From JAGLQA01 sp023135565 (GTDB lineage Bacteria; Acidobacteriota; Aminicenantia; UBA2199), in NCBI GenBank assembly GCA_030639305.1, contig DAOWCY010000001.1, positions 62,001 through 126,000 on the forward strand: a stretch of 64,000 bases of DNA, read 5' to 3'. Both the position numbers and the translations under genes were made by a program. Every line of letters begins with the position of its first letter. The first letter of the stretch is position 1. A model generated the notes under the pieces. It saw only the letters and a list, made by a program, of their open reading frames with translations. It did no database searches and had not been told where the DNA came from. Positions 57,534 through 64,000 of the stretch are shown one piece after another.

Positions 57534-60500
57534 ATGAAATATAACTGGGGAAACGCAGGACAAAACCGCGGGCCGGAGCAGCACACAGAGGCCCGTTTCA
57601 GGAGAAAAAGCCGGGAAATAAAACTGCGTAACCGCATCGACATCGTGCTGCTGCGGACAGCGGCGGTATTTGTCCTGTTCTTAGTAGGCGGCTGGTTTTT
57701 AGGCATCGAGACCGGTTTTCGCCAGGGGATTTTCGATCCTCCCCCGCTGCGTCCGTTAACCGACCAACGGCTGCTGGTCAACATCAGGGACGATATTATA
57801 GACAAACCGCTTTTGGACAGCGTATTTCATCCACCGGAAGAGAGCATTTATATATCCCAGGCCGGGGGCAAGCTGCACCGCTATTACCCGCGCACCGGCC
57901 TGTGGCGTCGGGAAACCATAGAGTTGGCAGACCATTTGCTGAACCCGGATATTTTTTTACTGCGTTCAGGCAGCGGCGCGGACGCACGCTCGCAGCGACC
58001 CGGCAGCGACCCGGACCTGGACTCTTTGTGGGGCATTACCGGCGGCGGCGGGTTGGTTCACGGCAGGAGGGGGAACTGGCGCGTACTGGTAGGCGATTCA
58101 TTTTTCAGCGGCGCCCGCGGAATGCCGGTAAGCGCAAAACAGTTGACTACCGCCGCTGTTTCCGGGGATGGGCGCTGGCTGGTTGTGGGCACCCGCCGGG
58201 ACGGCGCCGGTATTTACGATCTCAAAACAAGGCAGTGGCTGAATCTCGAACCCCGTTTTTATGACGCGCTGCCTGCGCCGCAGGTCACCCATTTAGCCTT
58301 TTGCCGGGATCATTTCTGGATCGGCGGACCCGGCGGGCTGGCCTCGCTGCGCATCGCAGGAAAATCGCCCCAACTTACCCACTTTCCCGGTTTCTCCGGT
58401 CAGATACGCGATTTGGACGTAGACGGCGAAAACCGGCTGTGGGTGCTGGAGAAACGAAAAAACAAGCAGGGCGGCGCAGGTTTGCTGCGCATTTCCAGGA
58501 TCGCCTCCGGGGAGGCGGCGCCTCCACCCTCTAACTCTCTGGGGGGCCGGACCGGAAAGAATATCGAATCTCGAAAGAAAACCGCCGCTAATTCACAGGG
58601 ATTAATTAAAAGGTTGATAGATGAGAAAAACATTTATCCCGGCTTAAAATTCGAGGACCTTCATTTTGCTTATTACTTCGCAGCGCCGGGAGGGACGGAC
58701 GGCGGTTTCCTAATCCTGGCCGGGGACGCCGGTCTATTTGTCTACGACGCCGCGCTGCATAGTTGGCAGCGCCTTTTCGAGAGACCGGTTTTGTCCGCCC
58801 TGGCGCAGCCGAAGCGGAAGAAACTCTTTTTCGGCTATGACGGCGGCATCGGCGTACTCGGTATGCCGCCCCTGGGAGCGCCGCGGCTGCTGCCTGTGGT
58901 CGAACAAAGGATGACCCGGTTAAAACTGGGCAAACCCGGTGAAGTGCTGGCTTTAAGCGGCTCAGGCCGGTTCTATGCCTTACGCCGGAATAAAGTGATA
59001 GACAGTTTCGCCGCCCACCGCCGCCGGGTAGACCCGGCTGAGTGGCAGGGCGCACTAACGTTTGGGGACACAGTGCTTTTCACCGGCAAGACGAATTCCT
59101 TAGTGCACAATATCGTCAGCCGCGACTATAAAAAAGTGGCCTCAGCCGACCTGCCCGATTGGCTGACCCGCACCCGGCCCAGCCCCAAATCGCTCACTTC
59201 GGGCAGCATGACGTATATTACATCGGAAGCGGACGGCAGCACCGATGTCTTCGCCATCGACACCGAAGCCGCCGCCGCTTCCCGCTTCGACGAAGGCGTG
59301 AACAAAGGCAGCCTGCCCGGTACGGTTACCCTGAGGCGGGATTGGCAGGGCCAGGGCATGGTGCTGCGCGGAGGCAGCGGAGACGGGCAAATTTTCCGCT
59401 TTTCTCCCTGGAAAGAGACTCTCACCGGCGCGCATGTGCCGGAAATGAGCGGCATCCCTTTTTACGACGCCGCTCCTTTCGAGCAAGGCGTGATGGCGGC
59501 CACCTACAGCGGTCTGAGGCATTACGATTACCGGCGCCGCGCCTGGAGAAGCTATAAAAACGTCCCTATCGTGTCCGGCTACCCGGCGGAATTGGCTAAT
59601 GCCGCCGGGCAATTGTTCATCAGGACTTCCCGGGGCAGCCTGACTGTTTTAAGAGCCGGGGATAATTTCTTCACGGTGATTAAAGAGAAACGTTTCGATT
59701 TTTCGGACGAACAACTGAGCGACGTTATGGAGGCGGATGGCCGTCTCTTCCTGGCCGGGCCGGGCCGGGTCTACCGCTACGACCAGGATTTGCGCAGTAT
59801 TATCGATTCCTGGCGGATCGCCGGAAGCGGCGCTGTCAAATTAGCCGGTTTAGTGGGCTCCCAGCCGCTGGCTTTGTGCCGGGGCAAAGCTTATATCGGC
59901 TCCGATGCGCTGGACCCCGGGGCCGGTGAAGTGCTCAACCTGTCGGTAGGCCCGGATTATGTCTGGACAGTCCGGGGGGCGGCGGCCCCAGCCACACACC
60001 TATACCTTAAAGCCTACCCGGTAAATAATCCCTTCTCCGGCACTGGAGCGCGCTGCTTTTTCCGCAATCCCGGGGCAGGGGCAGGTATCGACTCTATATT
60101 AGACGCAGTAGAACTACCGGGCCGGGAGGTGATTGCCGTCTCCACCCCGAAAGGGCTGCGCTTTTACAGTCCCCGCTCCCGCTCCTGGTACAGCAGTAAA
60201 CACAGCGGCGGGGAGCTTTATGTAGTGGGAGAGCATCTACTAATTGCCGGGCTAAACAAAGATAACCGTTTCGACCTGACCGCCGTAAAACCGGCAGCAC
60301 TGCGTTTGCCCGGCGCCGGTTATACTTCGACTTTCGTTTCCCGTGGGAAGCGCGGCGCAGCCGGGCCGGATCCCTTTACCGCGCCTGTTACTTTCAACCG
60401 CGCACTATCTTTCCCCGCAGTGCAGTACGCAGTGAACAAAAGCGCAGGTAAACTGGCCTATATCACACCCGGCGGCGGCGTGGTAGAGTGGCGGTCGGCA

Positions 60501-63500
60501 GACGAAAGCCGGAGGGAACTGCTGGCCGCACCCGGGGAACAGCCGGTTTCCGCGAATTTGCGGCGTCTTTTCTACCGTGATACAGCCTTCGGGAAATACC
60601 TGCTGTGTACCACTACCGGGAATATCCGGCGCTATGACTTAGATAAACGCACCTGGCAAAAAATTTCCTTAGATATCCCCGAGATTTCCGACATCTCGAT
60701 TTCCAGGCAGGGAGACCGTGATATGGCCGTAGTGAAAAACGGCGGCGGGGAGTTTTTTATTTGCGATTTCGACCGCAGCCGGGCCGCGGTATACCCGGAC
60801 AGGACGCCCACGAAGCAGGTCTTTAGACCGGGCGCAGCCTTCGGCAGCCCGGCGGAAAGCTTAATGGATGTGCAGCAGCGCGGTCTGTCTCTCTGGACTT
60901 TTGTGCTTAAAGACCGCATTAAGTATTTTTCTCCCCTGACCAGGAAGTGGGTGGAAGTGCGCTTAGAGGGCATCAGCGGGGAACCTTCTTTCTGCAAACT
61001 GCAAAACCGCGGCATAATAAAAGCAAATAACGGGCGTTCTTACTGGGTGGCAGTCAAACCGGGACCTCACCCCCGGCAATTTGCCCGTTATGATCTTAAG
61101 GCCGGTGAAACCACGGCTGTGGACGGCAGCGGCTCTACCTGGAAACTCACCCCCGGCGGCAAACTTTTCAAACAGCCCCTTTCTAAAAAAGGCGTTTACT
61201 TTGAAGAAAGTATCCTCTTCGAGCAGCCTTTTTTGTTGGCACCGGGCCGGGTACAGGGGGCCTATCGCTGGCAGGACCTTATTCTTTTCGATACCACAGA
61301 GGGAATGCGGGCCTTAGACACAGTACGATACCGGGAAGCGCAGTTACCGGGAGCGGCCCGTGATTTCGGCGCCATCGTCGAAGCCCGCCGGGAGGGTGGT
61401 TTGCTCCGGCTCAGGAACCGGGCTGGGCGTCTTTTGTTATTGGAACAAAAAAGGGAAGGCTACGATGTCCTAATGACAGTCAGGCGGGAAACCGGCGCCG
61501 GTGCTTTCGACGGGAAAAATGGCGCAGGAGAAACCCCGCAGCCCGGCGCCATCGAGGATACCTGGCCTGCTTTGAAATCCCGGGTAGTCCGGCTGCCTGA
61601 CGGCAGCAGCGCTTATAATCCGTTAACCCGTTTAAGAGTGAACAGCAGCGGCGAATTGCTGGCTGAGGGGCACAGCCGGGCGAAGCGGCTGGCTCCTTCA
61701 GGAACTGTGGCTGTAGATATGCTGCCCCCGGCGTTAAATGTGGGCTGGCTGCAGTGGCAGCGGGAGAACCGCAGTTTCCGCGTGGAGACCCATGCCGGGC
61801 CTAAAGTCTTGAGCCGCCTGGATTTTATTAAAAACGACAAATTAATTTTCGAGGAAGTGGATGCCTTGATGGTTGATTTCAAAGCGGGGGATGCGGCGGG
61901 CCCCGCCCGGAACCGCTTTATCGCGGCCAACAGCCACGGTACATGGACGTATACGAATGACAACCTCAGTCTCGACGACCGGGGTATTCGTTTCCGGCCC
62001 CTGGGCTGGCAGCGGCCTTTAAGCGCGGCCCACGGCTATTTTATTACTCCCGGCGCTGTTTATACTAAAGATGGGCAGCCGCTGCCCGCCGGGCGGGAGC
62101 ACCGCGTCCGCTTCGGTGATGTCACCCTGATCGAAAGAATCGCCTTAAGCCGGGTAAGGGGGCTTATTGCCGCCCACAGCAGCAGCGGTACTGTTACTAT
62201 AGATGCTTTTGCGGCGCAGGGTTTTGCCTGGGATCGAAACAAACGCGGGTTGGCCTATACACAAAACGGGTTATTGATTCAAAGTGACGCCGGGATTCAT
62301 CCTGTAGACAGTTACGCGGGTTTTGAAAAGCCTCCGGGCCAGGGCCAGCTTTACAGCGAAGACAAAGGAGTCGTGTATTTCTACATCCCGGCAAACTTTT
62401 CTGTAAATGCCGCGCAGCGGCTCAACAAAAGTTTTGCGGGGGTGCAGGGGGCAGTTTTCCAAAAGCGCCCCCTGCCCGCCGGAGGCAAAAAAAAACAAAT
62501 AGCCGGTTTATGGAAGCCTCTCGTTGGCAGTCCATGGGCAAACCGCACCCTGGTAGACAACGACACTTGGCAATGGCAGTTGAAAAACGGCCGAATCTCT
62601 ATCCGCCTGAAAGGAAAAGCCCACAATTTCCGGGTGATTTCCGGTAATTCCGGTTTGTCTTTCAGCAGCGATCGCCTGGTAGATGCCGCCGTTTACAAGA
62701 ACCGTTTGTTTGTCAAAAGCGAAGCCTTTTTAGAAATAGCCGATCTGGTTAGCGGCCTGGGCCACTTGAAAGCGCAGCGGCTGGCGGTCAGCCCCTTCCA
62801 GGGCCTAAAAGTTATCCGCCGCGCCGGGGGACGTCGAGACCTGACCGCCCGGCAGGGAGGCAGCTATTTCACCTGGAACGAAACCGGCAGCCGTTTCCAA
62901 CCGGCAGCAGCCGCCGACGATCCCCGCAAACCACGGGTTATCGCCCAATTGCCGCAAAATAGCCCGCTGCTGCGTTTCACCCTTCGTTCCGGCGCTGTGC
63001 AAAAAGAGTTGCTGCTAACCGGCAGCAGCGGTTCAAACTGGGTGCCCTTTCGTTTTAGCGACAGGCGTTTCCCCTTCGATGTGGTCACTTCTATCGCCGC
63101 CCGCGGGGACACCCTGTATGTAGGCACTAAAGCCGGGCTCCAGGTTTATTCTGCGCCGGGCCAATTTTTAGGTTTGAATAGTATGAGCAAATTCTACGGG
63201 CTGCGCGGCAGGGGCGGCGCTTTACAGGAAATAAAAAAAGTAGGCATCCCCTTGAACAGCCCTGATGTCGTCATGGCCTACTCCCCTGCCAGGGGCATCG
63301 AAATCCTCCCCGACGGCAGCATTAAGAACATCGCTAAACCCACTGCATCGAACCGCTGGCTGCGCTTGCAAACCGGCTTCTGGCGCTGGTATACCGAAAA
63401 AGAAGACCGCTTGTTCGTGCAGTACAAAGACCGCCGGGGTAATTTCAGCCCGGCAAGCAGCGCCATCATCTCCAAAGGGCTTATGCTCCATGACCACATC

Positions 63501-64000
63501 GTAGATATTGCCGCTTTCGACGACCGGGCTTTCACCTTATGGCGCGGCGGTTGGCTTTCTATTTATCCGGGGCTGGATATAGAAGTAAACGACCGCATCA
63601 TCAATCAAGACCAACAAGCCCGCAGCCCGCGGCGTTTCGTGGTTTTCTACGAAGATACTGCCGGGGAAAACGCCGCCATCCCCCGCGGCCTGTACCTGCA
63701 GGGAAAAGGGACACAGGTATGGCAGTACCGCGGCAGCGGCGAACCGGGAAAAGAAATAACCTGGGTTCCTGTGACGGAACCGGCGTTAGCTGCGGCTGTA
63801 GCGGCCCATGGCAGCGATTCCCTCATCGTTAACCGGAGACGGCTGCGCCTGAAACCGCGTGGGCCCGGGAATCGCGGCGTGTTCACTTTCGAGCAGCGCG
63901 GCCTGGATGGCCGCTGGCGGCCCCTGGCCTGGAAAGATGGGCAAGTAGGCATAGATAAGTGGTCGGAATTTCTTTTTTTAGAAGGCCGCCTCTGGGCAGC
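57534..64000 (+). CDS. Giant membrane-anchored beta-propeller-like protein, runs off the window
   Basis: From ATG 57534 the frame stays open to the window end (2155 codons, no stop). One membrane helix follows a basic N-terminus (VLLRTAAVFVLFLVGGWFLG, about 39-58). The rest is all-beta in character with repeated short strands of the type VFAIDTEA, MVLRGGSGDGQIFRF, HYDYRRRAWRSY, VYRYDQDLRS, IRRYDLDKRTWQKISLDIP and GLQVYSAPG, as in beta-propeller or two-component-sensor propeller blades (Y/F-D-x4-W). No peptidase or kinase motif is visible in the window. Residues about 1627-1652 are repeat-derived (see 62411). It probably projects to the periplasm and forms a complex with genes 1 and 2. Start could also be the ATG at 57521. 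Confidence 0.7.
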   Translation, partial: MKYNWGNAGQNRGPEQHTEARFRRKSREIKLRNRIDIVLLRTAAVFVLFLVGGWFLGIETGFRQGIFDPPPLRPLTDQRLLVNIRDDIIDKPLLDSVFHPPEESIYISQAGGKLHRYYPRTGLWRRETIELADHLLNPDIFLLRSGSGADARSQRPGSDPDLDSLWGITGGGGLVHGRRGNWRVLVGDSFFSGARGMPVSAKQLTTAAVSGDGRWLVVGTRRDGAGIYDLKTRQWLNLEPRFYDALPAPQVTHLAFCRDHFWIGGPGGLASLRIAGKSPQLTHFPGFSGQIRDLDVDGENRLWVLEKRKNKQGGAGLLRISRIASGEAAPPPSNSLGGRTGKNIESRKKTAANSQGLIKRLIDEKNIYPGLKFEDLHFAYYFAAPGGTDGGFLILAGDAGLFVYDAALHSWQRLFERPVLSALAQPKRKKLFFGYDGGIGVLGMPPLGAPRLLPVVEQRMTRLKLGKPGEVLALSGSGRFYALRRNKVIDSFAAHRRRVDPAEWQGALTFGDTVLFTGKTNSLVHNIVSRDYKKVASADLPDWLTRTRPSPKSLTSGSMTYITSEADGSTDVFAIDTEAAAASRFDEGVNKGSLPGTVTLRRDWQGQGMVLRGGSGDGQIFRFSPWKETLTGAHVPEMSGIPFYDAAPFEQGVMAATYSGLRHYDYRRRAWRSYKNVPIVSGYPAELANAAGQLFIRTSRGSLTVLRAGDNFFTVIKEKRFDFSDEQLSDVMEADGRLFLAGPGRVYRYDQDLRSIIDSWRIAGSGAVKLAGLVGSQPLALCRGKAYIGSDALDPGAGEVLNLSVGPDYVWTVRGAAAPATHLYLKAYPVNNPFSGTGARCFFRNPGAGAGIDSILDAVELPGREVIAVSTPKGLRFYSPRSRSWYSSKHSGGELYVVGEHLLIAGLNKDNRFDLTAVKPAALRLPGAGYTSTFVSRGKRGAAGPDPFTAPVTFNRALSFPAVQYAVNKSAGKLAYITPGGGVVEWRSADESRRELLAAPGEQPVSANLRRLFYRDTAFGKYLLCTTTGNIRRYDLDKRTWQKISLDIPEISDISISRQGDRDMAVVKNGGGEFFICDFDRSRAAVYPDRTPTKQVFRPGAAFGSPAESLMDVQQRGLSLWTFVLKDRIKYFSPLTRKWVEVRLEGISGEPSFCKLQNRGIIKANNGRSYWVAVKPGPHPRQFARYDLKAGETTAVDGSGSTWKLTPGGKLFKQPLSKKGVYFEESILFEQPFLLAPGRVQGAYRWQDLILFDTTEGMRALDTVRYREAQLPGAARDFGAIVEARREGGLLRLRNRAGRLLLLEQKREGYDVLMTVRRETGAGAFDGKNGAGETPQPGAIEDTWPALKSRVVRLPDGSSAYNPLTRLRVNSSGELLAEGHSRAKRLAPSGTVAVDMLPPALNVGWLQWQRENRSFRVETHAGPKVLSRLDFIKNDKLIFEEVDALMVDFKAGDAAGPARNRFIAANSHGTWTYTNDNLSLDDRGIRFRPLGWQRPLSAAHGYFITPGAVYTKDGQPLPAGREHRVRFGDVTLIERIALSRVRGLIAAHSSSGTVTIDAFAAQGFAWDRNKRGLAYTQNGLLIQSDAGIHPVDSYAGFEKPPGQGQLYSEDKGVVYFYIPANFSVNAAQRLNKSFAGVQGAVFQKRPLPAGGKKKQIAGLWKPLVGSPWANRTLVDNDTWQWQLKNGRISIRLKGKAHNFRVISGNSGLSFSSDRLVDAAVYKNRLFVKSEAFLEIADLVSGLGHLKAQRLAVSPFQGLKVIRRAGGRRDLTARQGGSYFTWNETGSRFQPAAAADDPRKPRVIAQLPQNSPLLRFTLRSGAVQKELLLTGSSGSNWVPFRFSDRRFPFDVVTSIAARGDTLYVGTKAGLQVYSAPGQFLGLNSMSKFYGLRGRGGALQEIKKVGIPLNSPDVVMAYSPARGIEILPDGSIKNIAKPTASNRWLRLQTGFWRWYTEKEDRLFVQYKDRRGNFSPASSAIISKGLMLHDHIVDIAAFDDRAFTLWRGGWLSIYPGLDIEVNDRIINQDQQARSPRRFVVFYEDTAGENAAIPRGLYLQGKGTQVWQYRGSGEPGKEITWVPVTEPALAAAVAAHGSDSLIVNRRRLRLKPRGPGNRGVFTFEQRGLDGRWRPLAWKDGQVGIDKWSEFLFLEGRLWA
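62411..62488 (+). repeat. Family A half-element inside giant gene
   Basis: It reads CAACAAAAGTTTTGCGGGG, the stem CAGGGGGCAG/CGCCCCCTG and GCCCGCCGGAGGCAAA. It is translated as ...SFAGVQGAVFQKRPLPAGGK, in the same phase as the trmL copy. Confidence 0.85.

Overview
The window is a 64 kb chromosomal stretch of an anaerobic, Gram-negative-type bacterium that I cannot place with certainty. Pointers to lifestyle are an O2-independent iron-sulfur/flavin electron-transfer cluster (NuoE, NuoF and a giant flavo-Fe-S fusion), a HdrD-like membrane Fe-S protein, a xanthine-dehydrogenase-type molybdenum hydroxylase cluster, split transketolase subunits, carbamate kinase, and a Hanks-type kinase fused to TolB-like and TPR domains. 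That mix would suit a candidate lineage near Acidobacteriota/Aminicenantota; this is inference from gene content, not a phylogeny.

Layout. 0.1-1.5 kb: membrane-anchored sulfatase/phosphotransferase-fold enzyme. 2.0-12.8 kb: a redox block on the + strand: a response regulator carrying two AsnC-like domains, NuoE-like, NuoF-like and a 1288-residue 2Fe-2S/GltD-like/4Fe-4S/NuoG-like fusion, then a Cys-motif PAS histidine kinase and an NtrC-type regulator. 13.4-14.5 kb: a 26-aa ORF and an MNT/HepT pair inserted beside the 3' end of the xanthine dehydrogenase genes. 14.5-21.6 kb (- strand): molybdenum hydroxylase, its accessory proteins (XdhC, MobA-like, THEP1-like NTPase, a membrane protein) and dodecin. 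22-27 kb: XerD-like recombinase, an ATPase gene bracketed by 41-bp direct repeats, small genes and a DUF433/DUF5615 pair. 26.6-35.6 kb (- strand): ftsEX, transketolase halves, zinc-ribbon coiled-coil protein, tRNA(CAU), AlgX-like protein, roadblock protein, HdrD-like protein. 35.8-40.8 kb: an island of toxin-antitoxin-like pairs, several decayed, with a MITE and tandem repeats, around murI. 41-55 kb: Ser/Thr kinase, glycosyltransferase, an operon of cyclic-2,3-DPG-synthetase-like GTPase/carbamate kinase/large charged protein/Nnr/TsaE, then trmL and small hypotheticals. 55.4-64 kb: a three-gene operon ending in a giant (>2155 aa) membrane-anchored repeat protein that runs off the window.

The most unusual property is repeat content. 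A palindromic element family (about 60 to 170 bp, ends like GCCTCCGGCGGCC / GGCCGCCGGAGGC, with hairpins whose two arms change together between copies) occurs about 15 times. It lies mostly between genes, but related sequence also lies inside three protein genes (the xanthine dehydrogenase FAD subunit, trmL and the giant protein), each time translated in the same frame and leaving the host gene open. This resembles the Rickettsia palindromic elements in behaviour. Other repeat layers are a 159-bp MITE with TACA duplications, two 21-bp-period tandem arrays, a GGGGACAGGCCGG-type short repeat, and a second hairpin family upstream of several genes. Gene functions are assigned from visible motifs only; no database search was possible.
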